Source: Acanthaster planci (taxonomy: Eukaryota > Echinodermata > Asteroidea > Valvatida > Acanthasteridae). Taken from it: a stretch of 64,000 bases of DNA. The stretch is taken from assembly GCF_001949145.1 (NCBI RefSeq), contig NW_019091467.1, positions 349,103-413,102 of the forward strand, in the 5' to 3' direction. Both the position numbers and the translations under genes were made by a program. Of this stretch, positions 12,846-42,700 are shown piece after piece. How positions within the stretch are numbered: the first letter of the stretch is position 1; every line of letters begins with the position of its first letter. The notes under the pieces were generated by a model. The model did not search any database, was not told where the DNA came from, and saw nothing but the letters and a program-made list of their open reading frames with translations.

Positions 12846-12983
12846 GGGAATAAATATGTGCTTGGCCAGAGGAGACTGAACGCTTATTATGCCCTCGCCT
12901 GCGACTCGGGCTTCAGTCGTATCCATTCTCCTGAGCCGGACTTCAATGCACATTTAAGACTGGTCTAGCACATATTCATTCCC
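12846..12983. repeat. foldback element, about 138 bp
   Basis: GGGAATAAATATGTGCTTGG at the left end is matched in inverted orientation by the right end, which reads GGGAATGAATATGTGCTAGA on the other strand. The interior is GC-rich (GCCCTCGCCTGCGACTCGGG), unlike the AT-rich surroundings. This fits a small inverted-repeat transposon; no clear target-site duplication is seen. Confidence 0.6.
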
Positions 12984-13519
12984 GTATTAAAACTTGTCAT
13001 GAGAGATATGAAATGATGAAACAGTTGTATTCCTTTTTAGGGGAGGGGATTGTTTGGTTTGTGTGATTTTGTTTTCAGTTGCAGGAAGCTTAATTGTGGT
13101 CTTGTTCGATTTAAAATGCTTTAGTGTAAAGATCAATCAATTCACCTGTATTTTGATAATGCATGTACCAACTGTATATCTTCACAATTATGTATTCTCG
13201 TTATCTTACCTGTTTAGAAAATAAGACATTTGGCTTAGATTAAAGTAAGACATGCAGTTCCAACTTTCTCTTGTCATGTTATGGATTTTTAAAGTGTAGT
13301 AATCACAGTGAAGTCTGCGAATTGGAACTCGTGTAGACATTACATCATAACAAGTGCAATTGGAGGTTTTTGTGGAAGGAAAACACCCTTGCTGATTTTG
13401 AGCTTTTGAATGGTCATTTCTGTGTGGTTTTGGGGGCTTTTTTCTTAATGTTTTAATAATTTTTTGGCAGTTAATTCAATTTTTCCTGGGGTCACACAGT
13501 TGTTTTATATCTGGCTCTC

Positions 13520-14000
13520 TTGTTGAATGCACGACGGTCGCTCGGCTTGATTGAGCCCTCGAAGTATTGACAAAGTCGTACAAAAAGTCCCAAAAGTGTA
13601 TGCGAGTGTTTGATGCAACAGCGCCCTCGGGTCTCAAGAAATTGTGTCAAAATTTATGTTAACGGTTTACGAAACGTGCCCAGAGGCGCACACAAAGTTC
13701 CGCGGAAAATAAATGAAAATTTTAACCCTTTATTTAGAAGATTATTAGACAAGATCGACCAGAAGGACATTTGTTATTGCAACCTGTTGTCGTGTAGTGT
13801 AGACTCCACACTATTTTCGGGTAGGGGCGCCCGTTATCTTAAACTCCACACCTCAAGAACCGACCTAAATTCCGCGCGCCCCCGAATCATAATGCATATG
13901 GCGAACCATTATTATTGCGATCGCACTCTTTTGCATAGCTGATAGACGTTCAAAGCGGGCCGATCGAGCCCATTTTAGGTTTTGTAGTTTTGGAGTGGGT
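13520..14000. other. CpG-rich tract without an assigned gene
   Basis: CpG dinucleotides are dense compared with the flanks (ACGACGGTCGCTCGG, TTCCGCGG, GGGGCGCCCG, TTCCGCGCGCCCCCG, TTGCGATCGC, GGGCCGATCGAG). Such tracts often mark promoters in animals. It lies about 2 kb upstream of the ADSS start, and no coding exon could be tied to it. A 110-codon open frame at 13610-13942 (+) has no family resemblance. Confidence 0.4.
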
Positions 14001-15739
14001 TGGGCTGCAGTAACATTGTTGTATTGCATAAGGGAAAGAATCCAATTAATTTCGGCAAGGGAGCAGACCACACTCCCAGAGCATCTTTTGTTTTTACAGC
14101 GATTTCCTTGATGCAACAAAACAACAAGCTTTTCCTGTACATTTCTTCCACACCCTAACGCTGTGATGCTCCAAAGCGCTTAAAGACAGAGGCGCCAATC
14201 CTTGAGTGAAAATTACCATGAAAAAAATTAGAAAGACTAAAATAGTAACCAGGGAAATCGATACCAACCACGGATGTTCCCAGTAGCGTAGCCAAGGGGG
14301 TGCCGCAGCTGCATACAGAATGCAACCATGGAATCAGAACAAACTCGGGACCATCTGAGAAGTAAACCAAGATGGCGAAAACATGAATAGCATGAATACT
14401 GTGTTACAAGAATGGAGGGGGAGGCTCAATCACTCCAAGGCATTTTCACGGAAATTGCCATTTTTTTCTCATTCATCATTTTTTCCAGTGCTTTTGTCGT
14501 TCTTTTTTTGCACGTTGCTGGCACATTCTGCCGCCCTAACGGACGCACGGCACAGCGCCCTCTTTTAAACCTGGTATTTCTGGTACACAGGCGGTAGAGG
14601 GGTGTGTCAATTTGTTCGTAGTTTGATTGGCTTGAAGTTTTTGTTGATGTTGTCACCTGAATGTCGACCTGCACGCCTCTGACCAGGCTTTTGGTCTTAT
14701 CAGTGTGGCTGTTCAATCTTTTTTGATTCCTGACTAATAGGGGCAACATTCAGCCGGTGTCCGGCCGGTCGCTCACCGAGTATAACAGTCATTTTACCGA
14801 CTTGTCACGTGCAATTCGAAAATGAGCTAATACAGTTGGGTACCCTAACGTGGCGCACTTCGATGTTTCTCTCAACTTTTCCACCTGCCGTGATGCCAAA
14901 CGTTTCTGTTAAAAACACTTCAGATTCATTCACTTAAAAGCCGGTACTTTATACCATAATTTTTTATAAAAAAAATTGTGTCATGAAATTTAGTCCGAAT
15001 TCAAGACGGTTGCGTCTGGAAATAAGGACACAAATTCAGCTGATTGTTTCCTAAACGTGGCGCATTGATTAATCCTGGGAAAATGAGGAATTCCAACATT
15101 AACATTGAAGTATTTAGTTAAAGTTGATAGACCCTGCTAAAACATTATTAAATCAATTCACACCCAAGTAACAGATTGTAACAAAATTGTTTTCTATAAT
15201 TGGACACATTTTGTGCGCTTAAACAAATGGCAAAATATAATTTTACTGGAACGGGTATGTAAACTTATGATTTATGAACAGGAATGTTGAGAGTTTGATA
15301 CAAATTCAATTATTTTGAAGGTTGGGTTAAAAATGTTGCTCTAGCAAGCCTCCACTACGGACAAAAATCAAAATGCACAATGATAGGGGCTGCTCTACGT
15401 ATACTACATGAACATATAATCTAACCAAACCAAACCCAACAATGCACACCTTAAAGATCTTGCAGAAGAAATAATAACCAACAAACATTTTAGGATTATC
15501 TGGGGAAGGGTTGGTGTTGAAGGCAGGTTTGTTATCTACTATTCGGATTTCTGTTCATCATCAGTTAAAGGAATATTCTAGCAGAGTAAAAAGTGCAAAG
15601 CCCATTTAACAGTTGAACTTTAACAAAACAGCAGCAGGTCTCAGCAAAGGAAAACAAGTTAGGCCAAGCGTCGTAAATTAGGTTTAGTATAGACCTGCTT
15701 TTTCTCCTTCAGGTCTATGAGAAAAGCAAGTAAGCCCGA
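14001..15739. other. gene-free stretch upstream of ADSS
   Basis: No exon is supported. The part at 14480-14900 is moderately CpG-containing; the rest is AT-rich. Confidence 0.5.
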
Positions 15740-15931
15740 GAGAAACCTGCCGGGAGTGGTGACTTCTGACGTTGCATGATACATGCAAACCAGACCGAAC
15801 GCGTACCGCCGGTGCAAAACAGTAGCATGATCCATTCATAGAATCCTTCTCACTTCTCCGCATGCGCATATTCGCACTGCTAATCAAAAACCCCGCGCTG
15901 CGTTACGCGCGCTTATTAGTCAGAGTTCAGT
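15740..15931 (+). promoter_or_regulatory. ADSS proximal promoter / 5' UTR with NRF1-like site
   Basis: This stretch before the ADSS start codon is rich in CpG (CCCCGCGCTGCGTTACGCGC). It contains CCGCATGCGCA at 15859-15869, which is one mismatch from the NRF1 palindrome core GCGCATGCGC. NRF1 sites are common in promoters of animal housekeeping genes. No TATA box is visible close to the start. The transcription start is not determined, and the site assignment rests on the motif alone. Confidence 0.45.
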
Positions 15932-34026
<18,095 letters not shown>

Positions 34027-37000
34027 GGTAGGGCTTCTTGCAGCTTCTCCATTAGGCTTTTGACTTGACTGAGCTACTTGGAATCTGCCTGTCGAATGTC
34101 CAGAGTTGATACAAATCAGGTACTTCAGCAAGTGCAGCCCTTATAATGTTGTATTTCAACTTGATAGACGTTAGCAGGTAACGGTGTGTATTGAGTGTAC
34201 TAAAAGAAAATTAATACTGTCTTGAAATCTTCGAGAAACTCCAGCACTGCATTTTTAATGGGGTCTTCTATCCACTGGTGTGACATGAGCATGTAGGGGA
34301 TGGGGTACCCTTTCGGGTGCTCAGAGTTTGGGTAAGAGGGCTTTGTATTGTTTATTTCCATGACCGTAACCAATGGAGTGCTTCCCCCATAAAAGTGAGT
34401 ACTGCCCTAGCCCCCCTACCCCTTTGCTGAACCTATTGGCACCGGTGCTGAAAAAAGAACAAGCGATTGTCAAGAAGTTGGTGAAAAAGTTGGTGGTGTT
34501 TACTGTTGTGAAAGGATTGTTTATTAAAATGACTGCCGGTTTAAAGCTGTTTACAGTATTACCCAGTGTAACACTCATAGGATAGGAAGTTGCTGTTGAT
34601 AGGCTCTGCCAAGCAGAGACAAGCAGTGGGGACCAAACGCAATGTTGCCCCATGTATAGCATAACGGCGTGACCGTTTTTTTTTTTTATCTGAAATTGTG
34701 CAAACCTGTGGAGTTTTGAAAAGGTCACAGGGCATATGATAGCAGTTGTATTTAAGTATTGGCTTAATGCCCTCCCTGTGTCCGTGGTAGGAGTTAAATA
34801 ATCAAATCTGATGACGAGACTTTGAAGCCATTATTGCTGTGGTAGTGCTGCTTCACGCAGGTCACAGGAGCACATTAAATACCTCTTCAAGCAGTGGGAT
34901 GTTGGGACTTGACAAAAGGCTTGTGCATGTCAAGTTTAAGCATGCACACTCGAGTATTGTAGGACCCAGCAACGACACCTCTTGTAAGTCTAGATGCTTC
35001 TTCACAAAGCCCACATTAATAGCGGCTGTTGTTTATTTGGGTTTCTCTCAAGCTGCTGTGGCTAAGGAGAGTTTTGCGTTTAAACATTAAAATTTTGTAG
35101 TAACAGTTGATGAAAATGCTACAATAAATTCATCAGAAAATGGGTAATTGTTCTGTGTCTCAATGAGTTGACAGAAGTAACGAGACATTTAGGATTATGA
35201 TGCACTTAAGTAATTACTGTGTCCCCAGGTTTGTGTGAGGCCATTTTCCCAGAGTGAAAAGTGGTGTGTTTTCATAGACTGTCACCGTGTATTTTAACAG
35301 AGATCAAATGAAGTAAAAGGTCACAGGCTCTGGAATCGTATGCAGAAGATTGAGAGCATACAAAAGAATGTAAGGCAATGTTAAATGAGGGTGAATAGTT
35401 CACAGAGGAGCATGTCTATGGCAACGGCCTGAGCCAGTGCCAGATTTTCACAGTTTGCTTGGAACTGTGGAATGTTTGTCTTTTGCAAGTTGTGGTAAAA
35501 ACTTTCATGTAGCAAAGTTTTTCATTTCTTTGGCATTCACCAAGTAAGACACTTTCCCTGTGGTTGGAATGAAGTTGATAATCTTCCTGACAACAATCAT
35601 ACTCTGAAACTTAAAATGGTTGACTGTATTTGGAACTAGAAATTAGAGAGCTTCTCTGAAAATGCAGGACAGGCTAAGCTGCATTAGAAATGGGAATTTT
35701 ATTTTCTTGGTCCTCAGGAAAACTTTTGTTAACAACCAACTTTTTCTGTGTATTGGAATTGTTAATATGTAAAATTTAATGTATTAGATTGACCATTGTA
35801 TGTTGTTTATGAAACCTACGTGAAATTCTGGAAGTAGTTTTAAACTCCCATTTTGTGTTAAAAACCTCACTTGTCTCATTTATTTTGTCTGATTTGTACC
35901 CTGTGAAATAAATTTGTTTTTACATGTTTATTTTGTATACATATGGTTCCACAGAGAAAAAAAATGTACATGTAAATAGAAACTAACTGAAAAAGATGCT
36001 CCATTCTTTCCAGTGTTACCAACAAAATACTTTAGTTTGACTGTCTGATATCCATGAGTCTGAAAAAGTCTGAAAAAAGTACGGTATACATCCAAGATTA
36101 TCCTGAAAATTGCTGCTGGTTCACACAAGCTCCACCCTCATTGGCCCTAACAGTACTCAGGACCATTTTGCTGTGGCTGCTTATTTTCCTATTGGGTACC
36201 TTTTATTTTGAAAATCGCTGTTTGCTTGTGTGAATTTTTTTTTAAGGAAGATGTCAACTTCTTGCTTTTAAAAGGTCTGTGCAATTTCTCCTGGCTCCTT
36301 GATAAGTCAATTGTGGAAGTAAATGTTCTTAACATCTCAACATCCACTACAGAAAACTGAAAAAAGCTCTATTTTTATTGGAACAGCAACTTTGGACTGT
36401 TCAAAGACATTTGGGAAATGGATGATCAAGTTATTTTTCAGAATTAGGTTAACCTTAAAACCAAATTTAGACATGTTGTATATTGTCCTTATTTTCTTTT
36501 CGATATTATGTACAGGTGTATTTATTCCCTTTATTAGTTTAATAAAAAAAAAAAGTAACCCTGTTATTGTAGAGCATTTGTTTCAAGAATGAAGTTTAGT
36601 TTCTTTGATCAACCATGCATTAACTTTTGGATAGAATAAATCATGGGTACTTAATGGATGTTCCTAATCAAGTGACACAGAATGGCCCATTTAAGCCTGA
36701 CTGCTCAGATAAAGTTTCTGAATGTAATGAACATGGCGGAAGGTGTCGGTGTTGGATGCGATCAGTTAAACTTTGCAATTATCGGTCTTTGTACAGTATG
36801 ATTATCTCATCTCACGATTTGCCGATAATTCCAGCTGCAACCATACGCCCTTGTCTGTGTAAACTGTGGTTGTGGAAGATTGTTTTGAGAAAGGAAGTAA
36901 AGTCATTCGGGGCTGCAGTGTGACCTGACCGTGCAGATCAACTTATCTTGCTCATCATCACCATTCCATGCTATTTGTATCATATTTGAGCCATGCCATG

Positions 37001-38789
37001 CACGTGCACATTGGTGACTGTTGCACTTGGGCCAGGAGTTGGGGTTGTGTAAGAAATAAGGCTTTAAAAGTTCTTGGAGAAAGTTTATGTATTTGATTTA
37101 TTTACTCATTTCTGATATGCTGTCATCAAAACTAATAAAAAGTGCTTGTATTAAAACACTTTTTAAAAAATGTTAATTAAAACACTTCAAGTTATAAAAC
37201 ATTTTTCGTGGCTCCGTTTGTACACAGTGGCGCGCAACCTTTGAAATACACGAGTGCACACTGTTATGAATTTCAGGCCTGGGTAGCAGAGAGACAATAT
37301 TAAATCAGTCATTAAGCCTACAAGTTATACAGAGACCATGGAATGAAACTGTTTTTGCTCTTTGTTCTGCACAAGATGATGGCTTGTACTTTCAATTTGC
37401 TCAGCCTTGACATAAAGACAGATTGAAAGCATGTGCATTGCAGATTGTGTGACGTCTGTGACATTACGCCTGTGGTTAGCAAGAAAGCGATCACTGTAAG
37501 CAAAAGTTTGAATAGCTAGCGATTCTGTTCCCCGTTGTAGGATTTATCAGGAATTATTTTTGTTGATGGGTTATTTTTAAGAGATTCAAAACAAGCAATC
37601 CCCGGATTTTTTTTAATTCAGGTATCATATATCCCCATTGATTCCCAGAATGCAGTGCGGTGAACTGTGTGTGATATCATGTCTCAACTGCAGTTAAAAC
37701 ATGGTAAATTGACCACACATATTTAGTCTTGCGTGTTTTAAGGGGAATATAAAGCAGGTATGATATGTATAAATCATTCCATTTGCATACGGTCTTAACG
37801 TTGTTAATATTAATTATGGACTTGGAATAGTGCTGAATATTTTCACGATTTTCTGAGTTTTAGTGTAACAAATATATGCAGTAGAATTCTTAAACTGGAG
37901 TGCCTTGTATGGATTAACAATTGGGAAATAAGTTTTTATTTTTGACAAATACGTGGAGTGTAGTTTGGTGCCATCCGTGTCAGTCTTACTTGTATTTATT
38001 GTGGAAAAGGGGATTAATTAAAAGTTGAGTTGTGAATGCTAATGTACATGTAGTTATTTGTTTATTGAAAATGGAAAATAGGCATCAGCTGGTCTTTTAA
38101 AATTCTGTCATTGAAACTTTGGGTAACCAATAAAATGTCCACGTTTTGTTGGATAGCTACTTTAAAATTAAGTTGTCAACTGTGTTTCCTTTATTCCTCT
38201 CCTGAAACAAAGTGTAAGCCAGCCCCCAAGGGGTTGGTTGAAAGCTGTAAAATGAGCAAAGATTATGCAGACATGAATACGGTTGCATAGGACTTATGAT
38301 GTATAATCGTTGGCTGCTCAATAAGGAATGACTTGAGACACAGCCAAGGCGAACAAAGGGGGTGAGTTCACTTCCTGCTGGGTGTCTTAACCAATCAGAA
38401 GGGAGTAACCATAGTAACTGGTCAACCCTCTGCCGATCGGTTGGCAGGTTGCGTTATAAGAAAAGGAAGCTTTTTTTGGGGGGGGTGAGTTTTCGTTCAT
38501 TTCTCTGGGAGGGGCACTACAAAAGTTTTCAAAGACAAAAATATCTTAGAGGAAGAAGTTCTGAACCAGACAGGATTCACCTTTCTCATTCTTGGTCTCC
38601 TTTCAAGGACGTAACTGTGTGGTGTGAATTACGAAAAGAACGTGTGACTTACATTCTTTTAATATTGGGAAGTCAAACAGCTCATTTTTGCCCTCAACTA
38701 TTGCAGTAGTGCTGTGTTTAAAATTTGAGGGTACTGAAGAACCTAAGAGTTTGCAAATGACTTGATTAATTGAAAAAGGACTAAGGAAC
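34027..38789. other. ADSS 3' UTR and intergenic DNA
   Basis: Begins with the ADSS 3' UTR. The first AATAAA signals on the plus strand after the stop are at 35123-35128 and 35907-35912; either could end the transcript. No further exon is supported up to the MITE at 38790. The DNA is AT-rich. Confidence 0.6.
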
Positions 38790-39107
38790 CCTTTTGTGAG
38801 TTAAATTTCAATAAAATCTAGTACCCTGAGTTTCACATAAACATAATTTGAGTTCTCCATACTAAAGACATTTGCTATACCCCATGATTTTAGGCAAGCT
38901 TGTGCTTTAAAAGTTACATAAGAGATGCTTTGCATCAATACACTGTTTTCAGTGGATAAGAAGGGCACAAAGGAACTAATCCATTCCAAAATGGTGGTTG
39001 CTATGCCAAAACTTGCCCCGAATCACGAGGAACAGCAACAGTGTCCTTAGTCTGGGACAATCAGATAACTTAGTGTACCACATTATTCAAATTTAACTCG
39101 CAAAAGG
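38790..39107. mobile_element. MITE with about 37-bp terminal inverted repeats, copy B
   Basis: The left end CCTTTTGTGAGTTAAATTTC and the inverted right end CCTTTTGCGAGTTAAATTTG form long terminal inverted repeats that continue to GTACNCT. A related copy of similar length and the same orientation is at 49756-50081, sharing interior blocks such as GTTACATAAGAGATGC and CTTGCCCCGAATCAC. No coding capacity. Confidence 0.85.
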
Positions 39108-39239
39108 CTTATTAACATGGGATTTCTCTCTAAGCATGAATGTGTTGCAATTCTTGAAAAAATGCAATATTTAGTATTAGTAGTAGGCCTAGGCCTAGTC
39201 CAATTATTCATCATTTCTGGTAATGACACCAATGATTCC

Positions 39240-39460
39240 TAAAAAGTGACATAGGCACTGTAGCTCACCGCAAGCCTGAAGAAACCTGTAGACAGGAGAC
39301 AATGAGAAGCAGTTACAGTTTTAGAGGTGGGAGAAAACCCCAGAGGAATATTCTGGGTAAAACCCATAGAATTGGATGGGGACTGAAAACCCAACTGGGA
39401 TTCGAACCCGGACCATAAAGGTGGGTGAAGAAAGAACCCCTACAACCGGACTCCACATAT
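39240..39460 (-). repeat. SINE-like repeat with B box
   Basis: On the minus strand a box-B-like GGTTCGAATCC (plus 39398-39408) is followed by a body with GGGGTTTTCTCCCACCTCTA. It resembles tRNA-derived SINEs, but no second copy lies in this window and the ends are not sharp. Confidence 0.4.
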
Positions 39461-39599
39461 TGCAACAAGTTTCCCATTTGAGTCTGTTTGCATCAGTAAC
39501 CAGGAAATAAAGGTCCAAACCAGAAACTAGTGGGATGTAAACGAATCAAACTTGAAATCAGCTGATGACTTGAATCAAGTCTAGTTCGACCTTTGCATA

Positions 39600-39778
39600 C
39601 CACGTTAGATAGATTGGAGGAAACAAATTGCAACAACTACACATCTTCGCGCGGTTAGAACCGAATTTTTCCCGGGAACGTTCAGTCGATCTAGTCGAGA
39701 ACAAAGTGCCGCGTACGGCGTAGTTTGGTGGAGTTGGATTTCTTTGGCTTTTTATCTTTCATTTCAGACTACACAGAA
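39600..39778 (+). promoter_or_regulatory. NAA40 proximal promoter / 5' UTR
   Basis: CpG-richer than its surroundings (CTTCGCGCGG, CCCGGGAACG, TGCCGCGTACGGCG) and directly upstream of the NAA40 start. TTCGCGCGG is E2F-like, but that is a weak motif call. No TATA box at a useful distance; the transcription start is unknown. Confidence 0.4.
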
Positions 39779-39784
39779 ATGGGG
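39779..39784 (+). CDS. NAA40: NAA40 coding exon 1 (Met-Gly)
   Basis: ATGGGG followed by donor GTAGGT. Only two codons, phase 0 out. Chosen because exon 2 starts with Arg-Lys-Ser and the joined MGRKS start matches the known NAA40 N-terminus, including Gly2. Confidence 0.85.
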
Positions 39785-42700
39785 GTAGGTATCTCTATGG
39801 CCTTCAGAGTACGTTGATACGTGTATATTTCCCGGTCAAATACGTCGATAACGAAGGTTGTCATGTTTGTCACAAGGCATCGTTAGTGCTATGCTAATGT
39901 GGGCCTACCGTCATGACGGTGCGTTTGTCAATTGACATTTGGTGTACGTTGTAACTTGTGTTACATGTAGGCCTAAGGCTTTTTCAGTTCGGCCTTTTTC
40001 AAAAATTCTGCTAAATTGTATGCAAGAATTCTGGATGCGGTATAACGTTAGTTCAAGAGGTAAGGGTTCCCTAGCTGGACATCATGACAAACCCTATAAA
40101 TGTTATCATGGTTATTGCTTCTTGATAAGCCTTTTTCATGTTTCATATGCACATGCTCAGAAGATTTAACAGAGGGGAGCAAATTCATGACAACAACTTT
40201 GAGTGAGAATTGGCAAATGGATGCTTGCAATTGTTATTCGTTTATTGTTGTAGACAATTTGTTCCCCGCTCACCATGCCTCTTGCTTAATTACCTGCATG
40301 GGGGCATAAAATCAGTACGGCAATTGAACGGGAAATTGGCTTATTGCTGACAGGCCTACTGATAGGCCTTTGTAACTGATGCAGGGAAACTTAGTGATGT
40401 TCATGTATGGAATTCTTCCCTCTTTGGATAACTTGATTTAATGAAAATTAATTCTAGTACTAGTGTAACAAACATGTTTTTCCTGACAAGTCCTGAGATT
40501 CACTGAGTGTATGATTGGTCGATATGCGTTATCACTCGATGTTGATCGGTCAATCTTACTGCACAGATCCTTGATAATTTTATCAGTAGCCAGTAGCCAT
40601 TTTTTTTTCTAATTCATGTTTCATCCGCTGTCCTCCATGATAAATCTGGAGCCATGTGCACATATACCGCACACCTACATGTACGCGAGGTGGCATGGTG
40701 TGTGTAATCAGGAACTGTTAAATGTTATCCGTTACAGTTCTGTTATAGTATGCACTTTATGAAAGCCAGGATATAATTCCCTAGCAATGAAGTCCACATG
40801 TGAACCTGTTTGATTGATAAATTAGCGAGTAGGCATTTTGCTACAGAATGATGTCCCTCAGAAATGGAAATTCCAAACTCTGGCAGATGTAATGTACATT
40901 GTTCAGCGGTTTGTGTAAAAAGTAATCTGGAACTGTCCACTCCCTGTACAACGTGTAGACCACTCTCATTTTGCCTACAACTTACATATATATGAGCGGC
41001 CAGAGTTTGCAGAAATTTCAACTTTGCCGCAGGTCTGTTCAAAATGGACATTTGTCCCATTGATTTTTAAATAGGGTTGTTCTTGGCCAATTGAGGCTTG
41101 AATTCTTGGATTCGGCTTTCGGGAAGAAATTCCCGTTGTCAAAGGGTTAAAATGTTGCCTTTTTGTCACAGTTTTGATTTTCAGCCGAAATAAAAATATG
41201 CGTCATTTTGTAGTCCATACTCACAGAAGAGCACTGGATTCAATTTATTAACTAATATGACATCGTGTCGGTGCAACAAGGTCGTAACTCTTATTTGTTT
41301 TGAACACGAGATCCGACCTTGTTGCACTGATGTGACGATAAGTTAGTTGCATGTGGGCATGCTAGTGTTGTCTTCAAACTTAAAATTGTACATCCTGCTT
41401 TTGTTTTTAGAGGAAATCTGCCAAAGGAAAGGAGAAGAAATTGAAAAGGAAAGAGGTAAACTGAGGTTGTTTGATGAACAAGTTTGTGTTTGTTTCTCCA
41501 TAGGAGTGAAAATTACAAACGGCAGCGTTGGTTCTCAGAGCAATGCCTGTATGCCATTAGAGGGCCTTATTCTATGTGCATGGTCTTTGGGGAGCCTTAA
41601 AATGTTGTGAAGGTCCTCCATCAAGAATGTGAAGTGTTTTTTCACCCCTCATGAATACTCCTCCCAGCACCTTGCCTCTTAGTGTATCCTATCCTTATCC
41701 TCCATTTCAATCTACCTGTGATTTAAGATAAATAAGCTGTTATTCCAGATTCATTTTCAGCTTGTGAGAAAAATCTCTGCTTGGCTTCATAATATCAGCC
41801 CCTGCTTATAGTACTTGAGGCCATCTCAGGTCCTCACAAGACTACCTCAGGTCCTCTCACATCTACATGTATCTTGAGTCCTTTACACGTCCATCTAAAG
41901 TTTTCAAAGTCCATCTTAAGTCCTCAGATCGATCCCAGGTCCTCACGAATTCACCACAAGTCCTCACAAGTATATCACAGGACATTTAGTTTCAGGTCAC
42001 TCATCAGATCATGTGTTCAAAGGAACAGTGGTAAGGGCACTCCTTGCTGTTTACTTGTGACCAGATTTGTGATTTGACCCGTGATAGACTGGACTACAAC
42101 CCTTGCCCTTGTAACTCTGAACATTTTGTTCAAATGTTCGGATCTTATTTTTGCGGACTTGATGCAGGAGCAGGCCTCCTTAGCTGCATCGCGAGCTGTC
42201 GTTGAAGCGGCCAATGCTCTTGATGATCCCATGGAGAGCTTAGCACCGTTCAAGAAGTACAACAGAAACGGGTGAGGTTGAAAGTTGTTCCAAAAAACAC
42301 CAGCACAAATTTGTTGATGTGCACCAATGTTGCTAGTGGGATACCTTCCTCAAAATTCCTTTTAACAACAGCAAGAAACCAGAAAGAAGTCCGCACGAAC
42401 GTCCACTTTTGATTTGTAGGCCTGTGATCCACACTTCATTTGAACCCCGAGTCCATTTTCACTTGAGAAATATCTGGCTAAGTTGTCGTGGGTGGGGAGG
42501 GGGGTTGGTGGCGGAGGGGAAACTACGTGTCATGGAGTGGCAAACCTTAAAGTGCTTTTGTCCTCCCCCCCCAAAAAAAATCGTGCAACAGCCATACAGA
42601 CCATAATTCATTCCTGTCTGTATGATAATTGATGCCATGGCTGCCATGATAAAAGTCCATTTTATTCAATTATTATGCCTTTATTTGCCAATTTAGACTG

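Noticed and set aside
13610-13942. 110-codon plus-strand open frame in the CpG-rich tract
   Set aside because: Lys/Arg/Asn-rich without motifs, no family match and no splice context; CpG-rich DNA has fewer stop codons by chance.
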